From positions 310,001-374,000 of the forward strand of contig CP002084.1 of NCBI GenBank assembly GCA_000143165.1: a stretch of 64,000 bases of DNA. Direction: 5' to 3'. The translations under genes were made by a program, and so were the position numbers. This DNA comes from Dehalogenimonas lykanthroporepellens BL-DC-9 (GTDB lineage: Bacteria; Chloroflexota; Dehalococcoidia; Dehalococcoidales; Dehalococcoidaceae). The notes under the pieces are model-generated. The model was given only the letters and a program-made list of their open reading frames with translations. It made no database searches and had not been told where the DNA came from. Shown piece after piece: positions 44,213-55,029 of this stretch (its first letter is position 1; every line of letters starts with the position of its first letter).

Positions 44213-44647
44213 TCAGTGGTGGTGTTCGTCCGAAGAAGGTGTCGTTTCGAACGGTGGTTTTTCCCCCTGTCTTTCATAATAGTTTTCAATGGCCTTTTTG
44301 AGAGCTTCTTCGGCCAGTACCGAACAGTGCATCTTGACCGGTGGCAGTCCACCGAGAGCGTCGGCTACCGCCTTGTTGGAAATCTCCAGGGCTTCTTTGA
44401 TGGTTTTGCCCTTGACCATCTCGGTGACCATGGAACTGGTAGCAATGGCGGCACCACAGCCGAAGGTCTTGAAGCTGGAGTCGGTGATGATGCCGTCCTT
44501 CACCTTGATATAGAGTTCCATGACGTCACCACATACCGGGTTGCCTACCCGTCCGACACCGTCGGGATTTTCCAATTCACCGATGTTGCGCGGGTTTTTG
44601 ACGTGTTCGATAACCTGTTCGGAATAAGATGCAGGCCCGTTGTTCAT
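44213..44647 (-). CDS. iscU: Fe-S cluster assembly scaffold IscU/NifU
   Basis: 144 residues. The three cluster-ligand cysteines are Cys39 (GNPVCGD), Cys64 (TFGCGAA) and Cys108 (KMHCSV), with the assembly Asp41 present. The C-terminus carries a His-rich tail. It assembles 2Fe-2S clusters with the cysteine desulfurase encoded just upstream. Last gene of the Rrf2-met-cys-isc operon. Confidence 0.95.
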   Translation of the reverse strand: MNNGPASYSEQVIEHVKNPRNIGELENPDGVGRVGNPVCGDVMELYIKVKDGIITDSSFKTFGCGAAIATSSMVTEMVKGKTIKEALEISNKAVADALGGLPPVKMHCSVLAEEALKKAIENYYERQGEKPPFETTPSSDEHHH

Positions 44648-44659
44648 GTATTTCTCCTG

Positions 44660-45832
44660 TTATTCAGCCGCGCCCGGCGCCAGGGGCGACATGGCTCTTA
44701 ATTTTTTCACTATCCCAGGCAGGGTTTCGATAACCCTGTCGATGTCTTCTTCGTTGTTGAATTTACCGAGACTGAACCGTATGGACCCGTGGGCGTCTTC
44801 GGCCAGGCGGCCGCAGGCCAGCAGGACATGGGACGGTTCCAGGCTGGAAGAGGAGCAGGCAGAACCGGTAGAGGCAAAGATACCCTCGAAATCCAGATGC
44901 AACACCAGTGACTCTCCTTCGACATATCTGAATGAAATATTGACGTTGTTCGCCAGCCTGTCGGTCGGGTGTCCATTCAGCGTGGAGTCGGGAATACGCG
45001 CCAACAGCTCTTTGGCCAGCCGGTCGCGCAGAGCTGTAATCCGGTCGGTCTCTGCCGTCATCTCAGACATGGCGATCTCCGCCGCGGCCCCGAAGCCGAT
45101 GATGCCGGCCACGTTTTCCGTGCCTGGACGTTTGTTGCGCTCCTGACTGCCGCCGGACAGCAGGGAGGCGATTCTGACTCCCTTGCGGATATACAAGGCG
45201 CCGATACCTTTGGGGCCGTAGAGCTTATGGCCTGAAATGGACATCAGATCGGCTCCGATTTCATTGACATCCACCGGCAGGTGGCCGGCGGTCTGGACGG
45301 CATCGACATGAAATATGGTGTCTTTGTTCCTGAGCAGGCGGCCGATTTCGGCCACCGGCTGAATCGTCCCGATTTCGTTATTGGCGTGCATCACCGATAC
45401 CAGAATTGTACCGGGGGTGACAGCCGCGGCAACCGATTCGATATCGACCCTGCCGTATTCATCCACCGGCAGATAGCTGACCTCGAAGCCGTGCTTCTCC
45501 AGATACTCGGCACTCTCCATTACAGCGTGGTGTTCGATACCGGAAGTAATCAGGTGTCTGCCCTTGTCGGCTTTAGCCCAGGCTGTACCCTTGAGAGCCC
45601 AGTTGTCGGCTTCGGTGCCGCCGCTGGTGAAGAATATCTCATCCGGTCTGGCACCGACCAGGGCGGCCACCTGGGCCCGGGCTTTTTCTACCGCCGCCCG
45701 GACTGTCTGTCCGGCGCTGTGTACCGATGAAGGGTTACCGAAAGATTCCTTCAAAAAAGGCAACATGGCATCCACAACCCGGGCATCCATCGGAGTCGTG
45801 GCGGCATTATCGAGATAGGTCTGCTTGGTCAT
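44660..45832 (-). CDS. iscS: Cysteine desulfurase (IscS/NifS)
   Basis: 390 residues. PLP-binding motif SGHKLYGPKGIGALYIRKG (catalytic Lys), SGGTEADNWALKG at the cofactor site, and the active-site cysteine loop GSACSSSSLEPSHVL. It takes sulfur from cysteine for Fe-S clusters and delivers it to IscU, whose gene follows after 12 nt. Standard NifS/IscS length. Confidence 0.96.
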   Translation of the reverse strand: MTKQTYLDNAATTPMDARVVDAMLPFLKESFGNPSSVHSAGQTVRAAVEKARAQVAALVGARPDEIFFTSGGTEADNWALKGTAWAKADKGRHLITSGIEHHAVMESAEYLEKHGFEVSYLPVDEYGRVDIESVAAAVTPGTILVSVMHANNEIGTIQPVAEIGRLLRNKDTIFHVDAVQTAGHLPVDVNEIGADLMSISGHKLYGPKGIGALYIRKGVRIASLLSGGSQERNKRPGTENVAGIIGFGAAAEIAMSEMTAETDRITALRDRLAKELLARIPDSTLNGHPTDRLANNVNISFRYVEGESLVLHLDFEGIFASTGSACSSSSLEPSHVLLACGRLAEDAHGSIRFSLGKFNNEEDIDRVIETLPGIVKKLRAMSPLAPGAAE

Positions 45833-45851
45833 ACGGTTATCTCACTTACTG

Positions 45852-46865
45852 TCAACTGACGGTTTGGCTGGCCGAGTATACATCCTGGAAAAGCCAGGTG
45901 GAAAGATAGCGCTCCCCGGTGTCAGGCAACACAGCCACTACCAGTTTGCCTTTCATTTCCGGTCTGCCGGCGACTTTCAGAGCGGCCCAGGCGGCGGCTC
46001 CTGAAGAAATACCGGCAAGAATACCTTCTTCTCTGGCCAGACGCCGGGCGGTGACTCCAGCGTTGTCATTACTCACCTGTATTATCTCATCAATGAGGTC
46101 GGTTCTCAAAACTTCCGGTATGAAACCGGCGCCGATTCCTTGAATCTTGTGTGGCCCCGGATTACCACCGGAGAGAACCGGAGAGGCCTCGGGTTCGACA
46201 GCGATGACCTTGAAAGACGATTTGCGTTGCTTGAGTACTTCGGCGACTCCGGTGATGGTACCGCCGGTGCCGACACCGGCAACCAACACATCAATTTTAC
46301 CTTCGGTATCCCGCCAAAGTTCTTCGGCGGTAGTCAGTCGGTGGATTTCGGGATTGGCTGGATTGGAGAATTGCTGGAGCATGATATAATCGGGGTTATC
46401 TGCCACCAGCTTCTGGGCTGAACGTATGGCGCCGCCCATACCTTCGGCCCCTGGAGTCAGCACGATTTCCGCTCCCAGAATGGCCAGCAACTGGCGACGC
46501 TCCATGGACATGGTTTCCGGCATGGTCAGAATCAACCGATAGCCACGGGCGGCGGCCGTGAAAGCCAGCGCGATTCCGGTGTTACCGGAAGTCGGCTCCA
46601 CAATGGTATCACCGGGCTTGATTTTACCCTGGGCTTCGGCGTCGGTCACCATGGCGACCCCGATACGGTCCTTGACGCTGTGAAGCGGATTGGACGATTC
46701 GAGTTTCACCGCCAGGTCGGCGACACCGCCGGCGTTCAACCGGTTAAGCCGAACCAATGGGGTATTGCCGATGGTTTCGGTGATATCATTGGCGATTCCC
46801 CTGGTTAAGACCGGAAAAACCCGATGGCGGAAAGACACTGTTGGAATATTGGTTTGTTCACTCAT
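45852..46865 (-). CDS. cysK: Cysteine synthase
   Basis: 337 residues from ATG 46865, with GGGAGG 8 nt upstream; this start lies inside the end of metW. PLP lysine in [11 protein letters not shown], the phosphate loop GTGGTITGV, and [10 protein letters not shown] are all present. It makes cysteine from O-acetylserine and sulfide. It lies between metW and iscS, so cysteine supply, methionine synthesis and Fe-S assembly are expressed together. An N-terminal extension of about 25 residues before the [11 protein letters not shown] core is unusual but modest. Confidence 0.95.
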   Translation of the reverse strand: MSEQTNIPTVSFRHRVFPVLTRGIANDITETIGNTPLVRLNRLNAGGVADLAVKLESSNPLHSVKDRIGVAMVTDAEAQGKIKPGDTIVEPTSGNTGIALAFTAAARGYRLILTMPETMSMERRQLLAILGAEIVLTPGAEGMGGAIRSAQKLVADNPDYIMLQQFSNPANPEIHRLTTAEELWRDTEGKIDVLVAGVGTGGTITGVAEVLKQRKSSFKVIAVEPEASPVLSGGNPGPHKIQGIGAGFIPEVLRTDLIDEIIQVSNDNAGVTARRLAREEGILAGISSGAAAWAALKVAGRPEMKGKLVVAVLPDTGERYLSTWLFQDVYSASQTVS

Positions 46866-47469
46866 CTGTTGCCTCCCTGTCAATATTTGATATCAGGTAA
46901 ATACCCGTTTGCGCCAGGATGTTGGGCAGAATTCGGACTCGGTTGGAATCCCTGAGATACACGGCTTCTTCTACTCTATAGCCATTTACCCGACAGAAAT
47001 CCCGGAAATCCGACAGGCTCAGGAAATGTAGGTTCGGTGTGTCATACCATTCATAGGGCAGGGCTTTGGTTATCGGGGCTTTGCCGATAACTCCCAGCCG
47101 CCATCTGGCGGTAATGTAGGCGAAATTCGGCACACCGACGACCGCATGTTTACCGACTCTTACCGCTTCGGCAATGACTTCTTTCGGTGCTTTCACCTGT
47201 TGCAGGCATTGGTTGAGGATTACGTAATCGAATGAGTCGGTGCCGTATTCGGCCAGTCCGTTGTCGATATCCTGGTGAGATACCGACAGGCCTCGGGCGA
47301 CACATCGGTAGATAGCCTGCTCCGATATTTCAATGCCTCGGCCTCTGGTATTCCTGTTTTCCGAAAGGTAAACCAGCAGGTCGCCGTCGCCACAGCCGAG
47401 GTCGAGGACACTGGCTCCCGGCTTGATGATACCGGCGATGACCTCGTGGTCTTTTCTGACTTTATCCAT
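46858..47469 (-). CDS. metW: Methionine biosynthesis protein MetW
   Basis: 203 residues. A methyltransferase-like fold with the SAM-binding loop [26 protein letters not shown], and the MetW-specific end [18 protein letters not shown]. In several bacteria MetX needs MetW to acylate homoserine. It overlaps metX (8 nt) and cysK (8 nt). Confidence 0.93.
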   Translation of the reverse strand: MDKVRKDHEVIAGIIKPGASVLDLGCGDGDLLVYLSENRNTRGRGIEISEQAIYRCVARGLSVSHQDIDNGLAEYGTDSFDYVILNQCLQQVKAPKEVIAEAVRVGKHAVVGVPNFAYITARWRLGVIGKAPITKALPYEWYDTPNLHFLSLSDFRDFCRVNGYRVEEAVYLRDSNRVRILPNILAQTGIYLISNIDREATDE

Positions 47470-48628
47470 GACTTACCGCCGAACCGGCTTTTCCGTCACT
47501 TTGCCGACTGATTTTGTGCAGGAAATGAGAAATCAGGTGGTTTTCTTCTTCAATTTCCAGCAGGAAGGCGTCGTGTCCGTAGGTTGAGTTGATCTCGCAG
47601 AAGGTCACGTCGATACCAGCCAGCTTACAGCCCCTGACCAGTTCTCTGGACTGGTGAGCCGGGTACAGCCAGTCGCTTTTAAAGGCCAGTACCAGAAAAT
47701 GTACGTTTCTGGCCGGGGCCAGCGCTTCCGGGAGGGGTTTGTCACCAGCCAGGTCGTACAGGTCGATAGCCCGGGTAACATAGAGATAGGAATTGGCATC
47801 GAATCTTTTGACGAAGGCATCTCCCTTGTACTGAAGGTACCCGGCTACTTCGAAATCGGTTCCCATCTTGGTCCCGCCGTCACGTCTTTCCCGGAAGCGG
47901 CGGCCGAATTTATCAGCCATGGACTCGTCGCTCATGTAGGTAATATGGCCGACCATGCGCGCCATGGCCAGACCTCTTTCAGGCTTGCGTCCGTTATAGT
48001 ACCGTCCGTTGTTGAAATTGGGGTCACCCATGATTGCCTGGCGGCCGACCTCGTTGAAGGCTATCTGTTGAGGAGAGTGACGGGTAGTTGTAGCGATGGG
48101 GATAACCGACCGCATCCGGTCGGGGTAGCGCACCGCCCAGATCAGTGCCTGCATTCCCCCCATGCTACCGCCGGCCACCGCCAATAGTTGATCTATCCGG
48201 AGGTGGTCAATCAGCCTGACCTGGGCGGATACCATATCGCCGATGGTGATCAACGGGAAATCCAAACCATATGGTTCACCTGTCGCCGGATTTGGCGAAG
48301 CCGGTCCGGTAGATCCCTGGCAACCTCCCAGTACATTGGAGCAGATTATGAAGTACTTGTCGGTATCAAAAGCCTTGCCCGGTCCGACCATGCTGTCCCA
48401 CCAGCCCTGCTTGCCGGTAGCCGCATTGATGCCGGCGACATGGGCGTCCCCGGTCAGAGCATGACAGATGAGTACCGCGTTGGAACGGTCTTCGTTCAGC
48501 CGGCCGTAAGTCTCATAGGCCAGGATAACCGGAGCGATTGCCTCTCCGGAATCCAGCACCAGCCGGTCAATGTTGAAATATTCCGTTTTGACCGTTCCGA
48601 TTTGGTTTTCAGCCAGCAGTCCCTTCAT
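47462..48628 (-). CDS. metX: Homoserine O-acetyltransferase
   Basis: 388 residues. An alpha/beta-hydrolase fold with the nucleophile Ser in GGSMGGMQAL, LICHALTGDAH, and the catalytic Asp/His region near FLVLAFKSDWLYP and STYGHDAFLLE. It acylates homoserine with acetyl-CoA (a succinyl preference cannot be excluded by sequence alone). It starts 3 nt after metY. Confidence 0.95.
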   Translation of the reverse strand: MKGLLAENQIGTVKTEYFNIDRLVLDSGEAIAPVILAYETYGRLNEDRSNAVLICHALTGDAHVAGINAATGKQGWWDSMVGPGKAFDTDKYFIICSNVLGGCQGSTGPASPNPATGEPYGLDFPLITIGDMVSAQVRLIDHLRIDQLLAVAGGSMGGMQALIWAVRYPDRMRSVIPIATTTRHSPQQIAFNEVGRQAIMGDPNFNNGRYYNGRKPERGLAMARMVGHITYMSDESMADKFGRRFRERRDGGTKMGTDFEVAGYLQYKGDAFVKRFDANSYLYVTRAIDLYDLAGDKPLPEALAPARNVHFLVLAFKSDWLYPAHQSRELVRGCKLAGIDVTFCEINSTYGHDAFLLEIEEENHLISHFLHKISRQSDGKAGSAVSHG

Positions 48629-48631
48629 GAA

Positions 48632-49963
<1,332 letters not shown>

Positions 49964-50407
49964 TTAGATATAATACATGTCGCTATCATTGGACATCTTG
50001 GCCTGCTGACGGCTTACCAGGTCGGCCAGTGTCGTCTGCCCCAGCACCTCGGTGATGGCTCGTCCCATGTCATCCCAGATATCTCTGGTTGCGCAGAATA
50101 GGGAACGGTCGCATTTTTCCGGATTGTGGATACATTCCACCGGCTCGATGGGGCCTTCCAGCAGGCTGACCACCTCACTCAGTTTGATAGCTTCAGGAGA
50201 TTTAGCCAGTTTGAGTCCGCCCTTGGCGCCGCGAACCGATTGAATCAGTCGCGCGTCCACCAGCGGCCCTATCAGATGCTCCAGATAAGACAGGGATATC
50301 TGTTGCCGCCGGGCGATATCCTTGATGGGGATTACCTGGTCGCCGTAATTCTGGGCCAGGTCCAGCAAAGCGCGGGTGCCGTAGCGGGCTCGGGTGCTCA
50401 ATTTCAT
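49964..50407 (-). CDS. Rrf2 family transcriptional regulator with Cys cluster
   Basis: 147 residues from ATG 50407, with GGAGG 6 nt upstream. A winged-helix N-terminus starts MKLSTRARYGTRALLDLA, with YLEHLIGPLVDARLIQS as recognition region. Three cysteines at 92, 99 and 105 lie where IscR holds its Fe-S cluster (92, 98, 104), so this protein probably senses Fe-S status rather than acting like the cysteine-free CymR. It heads the metY-metX-metW-cysK-iscS-iscU operon and most likely controls it. Confidence 0.88.
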   Translation of the reverse strand: MKLSTRARYGTRALLDLAQNYGDQVIPIKDIARRQQISLSYLEHLIGPLVDARLIQSVRGAKGGLKLAKSPEAIKLSEVVSLLEGPIEPVECIHNPEKCDRSLFCATRDIWDDMGRAITEVLGQTTLADLVSRQQAKMSNDSDMYYI

Positions 50408-50425
50408 ATGATACCTCCGGTAAAA

Positions 50426-50479
50426 GTTGATGAAACCCATCAACAAACTGATGTTATCAGGTTGCTCATGCTGTGTCAA
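50426..50479 (-). promoter_or_regulatory. promoter and candidate operator of the Rrf2-met-cys-isc operon
   Basis: On the minus strand: TTGACA (50479-50474), 17-nt spacer, TAACAT (50456-50451), TSS near 50444. Directly at the start is a palindrome, GTTGATG and CATCAAC with a 5-nt centre (50426-50444). A repressor bound there would block early transcription, so it is a good candidate for the Rrf2 autoregulatory site. Confidence 0.6.
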
Positions 50480-50524
50480 ATAGCTTTGCCGGGGCAGTTG
50501 GGGCGCAGATGCTACACACGCTGG

Positions 50525-50953
50525 CTAGTTCAGCGTCGGCATGGAAAGCGGGGGGCTGACATATCTTCTTCCGGCCATGGCGTGGCGGATGGCTGTGGCG
50601 AGATGCTCGATGCCGAAGTCCTTGAGCAGATAACAGCTGACACCGGATTCCAGAGCGTGCAATATATAGGGCTCGTCTTTGTGCATTGACAGAATCACGA
50701 TGCGTGTTTGAAGCCGGCTGGCCTTGATTTTTCGGGCAATTTCTATTCCGGAGTAATAGGGCATCGACAGATCGGTTACCAAGATATCCGGACTCAACCG
50801 GTTGACCATTTCCAGTGCTTCAGACCCGTCGCCGGCTTCGCCGATGACCTGAAAATCGGTCTCGTTTTCCAGCAGACTGCGGATGCCCTGCCGGACGATT
50901 CTATGGTCGTCGGCCAGGACGATTCTGATTATCTTTGAATGACTGAACTTCAT
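50525..50953 (-). CDS. Response regulator, receiver domain only (NarL/FixJ type)
   Basis: 142 residues. A complete receiver domain: DD at residues 15-16 (VLADDHRIV), phospho-acceptor Asp61 (TDLSMP), Thr/Ser position and Lys in the YLLKDFG segment (about residue 110). The linker AGRRYVSPPLS is that of NarL/FixJ regulators, but the frame ends immediately and no LuxR-type HTH is found in any frame downstream. It is probably a remnant of a two-domain regulator and, with the broken kinase, a decaying system; a stand-alone receiver role is possible. Confidence 0.75.
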   Translation of the reverse strand: MKFSHSKIIRIVLADDHRIVRQGIRSLLENETDFQVIGEAGDGSEALEMVNRLSPDILVTDLSMPYYSGIEIARKIKASRLQTRIVILSMHKDEPYILHALESGVSCYLLKDFGIEHLATAIRHAMAGRRYVSPPLSMPTLN

Positions 50954-51020
50954 ATGTCCAATATATTACAAGCACCGGTGAAATAAAAATCCGTAATTAT
51001 TCCTGTTTTGGGATTATCGG

Positions 51021-51548
51021 TTACTGAATTTTCGATATCGGTATCGACACATTCACAATAGTCCCCTGGCCCGGTCTGGATATGATGGCGAACTGTCCAC
51101 CGAGTAAGGCCGCCCTCTCCCGCATGGCCGAGATGCCGGTAGATTGGCCGGCGCCTATACTTGAGCTGTCGAAGCCTTTGCCCCGGTCGGCAATGTGGAT
51201 CAACAATACTTCCTCCCTGATGGTCAGTTTCACCTCCGCTTCGAGAGTTCCGGCGTAACGCAGAACGTTGGTCAAGGCTTCCTGAATTATTCTGAATACC
51301 CCGATATTAACGTCGTTCGGTAACGCAGGAGAGTCGTCGTGACTGAACTTCACCACCAGACCTGTCTGCTCGTTCAATTGCTTGAACAGCCATTCCAGCG
51401 CCGGAATCAGCCCCAGGTCATCCAGAATCCCCGGCCGCAGGGATAACGACAGATTCCGAACCTGGCGGATTATCTGGGTGACCATCTCGGAGATTTCCGA
51501 CAGGAGCGCCCTCATCTCCTCAGGCGCCGTCCGGTCAGCCTTCCCTAA
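51021..51548 (-). pseudogene. Sensor histidine kinase, 3' part (IS-interrupted)
   Basis: C-terminal part of the kinase that begins at 55028. It holds the end of the HisKA_3 domain (IRQVRNLSLSLRPGILDDLG) and the HATPase domain with N-box (IIQEALTNVLRYAG) and G1/G2 boxes (DRGKGFD, GISAMRERAALLGG). It is separated from its start by the IS element at 51549-52852. When the IS and one copy of the CTAA duplication are removed, this frame joins the N-terminal part without a shift. Confidence 0.88.
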
Positions 51549-51567
51549 CAGGGTGCTGAAAAAGTCG
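51549..51567 (+). repeat. IS left terminal inverted repeat
   Basis: Begins CAGGGTGCTGAAA; 16 of the first 19 positions match the inverse of the right end. Confidence 0.88.
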
Positions 51568-51621
51568 TCATTAATCCGCGATTGGGGTAAAATATATCAT
51601 CCCATTGACGGAGGCTGTAGA

Positions 51622-52704
51622 TTGCGCGGCAAGGTAGAAAATCAATCCCTCATGCTCTGCTCGCTGACACCAGATCAGCTTGTACCCCAGGGCCATCCTA
51701 TCCGGCGAATCAAACCCCTTGTTGACCAAGCTCTCAAAGAACTCTCTCCCGTTTTCAACAAGATGTACGAAGACTTTGGCCGGCCATCAATACCGCCGGA
51801 GCGTCTGCTCAAGGCGTCGTTGCTTATCGCTCTCTACTCGATCCGCAGTGAGCGGCAGTTCTGTGAACGGCTACGGTATGATCTCCTGTTCAAGTGGTTT
51901 ATGGATCTCAACATCACGGATCCAGGTTTTGACGCCTCGAGTTTCTCAAAGAACAGGCAGAGACTGATAGAGCATCAGGTAGCACGTGAGTTTTTTGGCG
52001 CGGTGGTGAGTCAAGCGCGGCGGCAGAAGTTGCTATCGGATGACCATTTCACCGTGGACGGCACCTTGCTGGAAGCCTGGGCTTCGTTGAAGAGCTTTCG
52101 GCCGAAGGACGGTGGGGAACCGCCGAAAGGCGGCGGCAAGAATCCGAGTGTGGATTTCCACGGCGAACGCCGGGTCAATGCTACGCACCGGTCAACCACC
52201 GACCCAGAGGCCCGGCTGGCCAGAAAAGGGGCGGGCAAAGAAGCCAGATTGTGTTTTGCCGGACATGTCCTCATGGAAAACCGCACCGGGCTGGTAGTGG
52301 ACGTGGTGGTAAGCACGGCGACCGGGACAGCGGAAAGAGACACCGCACTTGAGATGCTGGAGAGGGTACCGGGGAAACATCGGATAACGGTGGGTGCGGA
52401 CAAGGGCTACGACACAGAGGATTTTGTGACTACCTGCCGGGATTTCAACACCACACCACATGTAGCCTGTAAGAAGTGGTCGGCGATAGATGGACGTACC
52501 ACCCGGCATGCCGGTTACAGTGTCAGCCAGAGGGTGCGCAAGCGCGTTGAGGAGATATTCGGTTGGGTCAAGACAGTGGGAGGAGGTCGAAAGCTTAGGT
52601 ACAAAGGTGTCAATCGCAACCAACTCTGGGCGGAATTGACGGTGGCGGCTTACAATCTGGTGCGGATGGCCAAATTGGTGCCCGCCAGTCCGGCACAGGG
52701 GTGA
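51622..52704 (+). CDS. IS5/IS1182-type DDE transposase
   Basis: 360 residues. The TTG start at 51622 is supported by GGAGG at 51610-51614 and by the usual N-terminus MRGKVENQSLM; longer readings run outside the IS. Domains: N-terminal helical region with GRPSIPPERLLKASLLIALY, then the DDE fold with Asp146 (TVDGTLLEAW), Asp260 (GADKGYDT) and Glu311 (VEEIFGW). All three catalytic residues are present, so the enzyme is likely active. Confidence 0.93.
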   Translation: MRGKVENQSLMLCSLTPDQLVPQGHPIRRIKPLVDQALKELSPVFNKMYEDFGRPSIPPERLLKASLLIALYSIRSERQFCERLRYDLLFKWFMDLNITDPGFDASSFSKNRQRLIEHQVAREFFGAVVSQARRQKLLSDDHFTVDGTLLEAWASLKSFRPKDGGEPPKGGGKNPSVDFHGERRVNATHRSTTDPEARLARKGAGKEARLCFAGHVLMENRTGLVVDVVVSTATGTAERDTALEMLERVPGKHRITVGADKGYDTEDFVTTCRDFNTTPHVACKKWSAIDGRTTRHAGYSVSQRVRKRVEEIFGWVKTVGGGRKLRYKGVNRNQLWAELTVAAYNLVRMAKLVPASPAQG

Positions 52705-52833
52705 AGTGTGTCCTTTCAGGGCTTACAGGATCAAAAATGGGGGTGCTAAAGCCCCGGGAGGGATAAAAATCATCTAAAATAGGCCGCAGAGTTTGGTTAT
52801 ACTGGCATTTGTTCCTGTATAATCGTTGCAAAC

Positions 52834-52852
52834 GGCCTATTTCAGCACCCTG
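52834..52852 (+). repeat. IS right terminal inverted repeat
   Basis: Ends TTCAGCACCCTG, the inverse of the left end CAGGGTGCTGAA. The 130 bp between the transposase stop and this repeat carry no further gene. Confidence 0.88.
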
Positions 52853-55028
52853 CTAAAAGTAATTTCAAGACAGTCAGACTCTGGCCGGTCTGGTCGTGCA
52901 GTTCCCGCGCAACCGCCCTTTTTTCCTCTTCCTGTACCTTCAACAAGCGGTTTGATAGAGATCGGAGTGATTCCTCCGCCGTAACCCGTAATTCCAACTG
53001 CTCCAGCAGTTTGTCATGGGCGGCTACCAGTTCCCGGGTGCGCTCACGGATGCGATTTTCAAGTTCGCCGGTCAGATTTTGCAACAACTCCTCAGCTTGC
53101 TTTCGTTTAGTGATATCGCTGAAGACCCCGACATTGGCGATAATATCCTTATCATCATTCCTGACCGGAGCTGTCGCCCCGAGAACGGTCATCGGTTCCT
53201 CACCTTCCTTTAATATTTTTATCTCTTCGCCGGTAACCGTTTCGCCGGTTGTCACCGTCCGTGACATCGGCCAGTCGTTTCCGGTGTATCGCCGCCCGTC
53301 GGTCTGATAACAATTCAAGGTAGCGAACTCGGAAATATGTGCGGGCAGAGGTCCGAAGATCCGGATGATCTCGCTGTTGGCTATGAGCAGATTGCCGTCG
53401 GGATCGCGGACGACGACTCCGGACGGTAACTGGTCCAGGGTATGCTGAAGCAGGTGTCGCTGATTTTCCACCTGTCTTAACAGGTTCTCCCGCTCGCTTT
53501 CAGCTGTTTTTCGCTCATGGATGTCCTTGATGATATGGACACTGCCGATGCAACTTCCGGATTTGTCCAGAATGGGAGACGTCGTTGCTTCTATATACCG
53601 GTTGATGCGGGGTTCGAACAACTCTTCGGACACTGTTATCCCGTCACTCATGGTTCGCCTGTGGGGACAGAGCAGGTGCGGCCGGGTGGTGCCGTGAATT
53701 ATATCGTGGCAGTAACGGCCGACAGCCTCCTCCGGGCTGAAATTGAAGAAGCCAGCGAAAGCGCGGTTAGCCCTGACTATGTGGTGCTGGCTGTCCAGCA
53801 GGATAACCGCGTCCTGGATGGAGTCGAAAGTAGATTGCCACTCCTCGGCGGAGCGGCGCAACTCCTGCCGGTATTCAACCTGAGCAGTGATATCACGGTT
53901 GGAAGCTCTTCGGCCGGCGTAGTCACCGTTGTGGTCGAAAACCGGGCGGCAGACATGCCCCAGCCAGATGACCCGGCCGTCCCGATGGATGATGCGATAC
54001 TCCATCTCGTTGTCATCCAGCTTGGACAAATTGGGGTCGTTCAGATGTTCCCGAACCCTTTCGACGTCATCTTCATGGATAATGCGGAGGAACAGGTCCG
54101 GGTCGGCGAAAAATTCATCTCGAGTATAACCCGTTAACCGGTCGCAGGACGAGGACATGAAAAGAAACTCGCGCCGGGGGGAAACCCAGTACTCCCAGGT
54201 ATAGGTAAAATCGGTGACGATGCGAAGTTTCTGTTCACTCTCCTTGAGGTTTCTGAACATCAAATCAAAAGGTCGTGAGATGCCGGTTTCTATCAGGCTT
54301 TTGTAAATGAAATAGTAGGAAATCACCAGGGATAGGTGACCCAGAGCGTTGGCGATGCCGTAGGCGTCGGTGTAGATGGTAAATGCCATTTCAGCAACGA
54401 TATTCATTACCATGGCGATTATCAGATATCTGACGACACCGCCGGAAAAACTGGTACGGCGGCGATATATCAACCAGATGGCGAATATCAGGATAAAAGC
54501 AATGAAGTATTCGCTGGCGATCTTGAAGCTGGTCAGGCCTGTTTCCAGCGAGAAAGTCAGCGGAAAAGTCTCCCAGACCAGGATGGACCAGATGACCAGG
54601 AAGGTAGCCAAAGCAAATCCGGAGAAGGCCAGGCCGATATTCAGGCGCCGAAAGATGAAAAGAGGGGCGGTCAATAGTACAAGACTTTGCAGGTATCTGG
54701 CGGTTATCCAGAACTGGGCGGCCAGGTTGGTCGGTTCGAAATCCTGGAATATGCCCATGCCTCGGTAGGACAGCGTGTGGAAGGCATTGAGTATACTGAC
54801 AAACAGAAAACCGATGCCGACCAGCAGGAGGTAATGGTTGTCCAGAAAGCGTCGGGAGTTCCAGGCGATGATGAATACCGAAAAGGCGACCACTATCCCG
54901 AACAATTCTATCAGGCTATGGAATAAAAGATAATCGGTTCGGCTGAGCAGATAAAACCCAACGAAAATAACCGCGGCTGAAAGCCAGCTTATCCAATATC
55001 GGGCAATGTTGGTTTTCAAAGAACTCAC
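52853..55028 (-). pseudogene. Sensor histidine kinase, 5' part (MASE3-PAS-PAS-PAS)
   Basis: GTG start at 55028, one base after the HAD stop. About 725 residues remain before the IS. An N-terminal membrane sensor domain of six to seven helices (about residues 15-235) resembles MASE3 (FHTLSYRGMG), followed by three PAS domains (roughly 265-385, 395-510, 520-650) and the beginning of HisKA_3 with the phospho-acceptor His711 (ARELHDQTGQSLT). The IS cuts immediately after LKLLL. The restored protein would have about 899 residues. The truncated protein ends in a few IS-derived codons and cannot phosphorylate. Confidence 0.9.
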
Positions 55029-55029
55029 A

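Larger units (their letters stand above)
51549..52852 (+). mobile_element. IS5/IS1182-type insertion sequence
   Basis: 1304 bp. Terminal inverted repeats: CAGGGTGCTGAAAAAG at the left end, CAGGGTGCTGAAATAG read inward from the right end; the first 13 bp are identical. A 4-bp target duplication CTAA flanks it (51545-51548 and 52853-52856), which fits the YTAR-type duplication of IS5 members. It contains one transposase gene. It lies inside a sensor kinase gene, and both ends and the transposase are intact, so the insertion looks recent. Confidence 0.93.

Noticed and set aside
50440-50530. Frameshifted HTH domain after the receiver gene
   Set aside because: All frames were read from 50524 downward; no LuxR-type helix-turn-helix is present, so it is deletion, not a frameshift.
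51382-51621. N-terminal extension of the transposase reading from outside the IS
   Set aside because: It begins in the kinase gene, before the inverted repeat; the TTG at 51622 has a proper ribosome-binding site.
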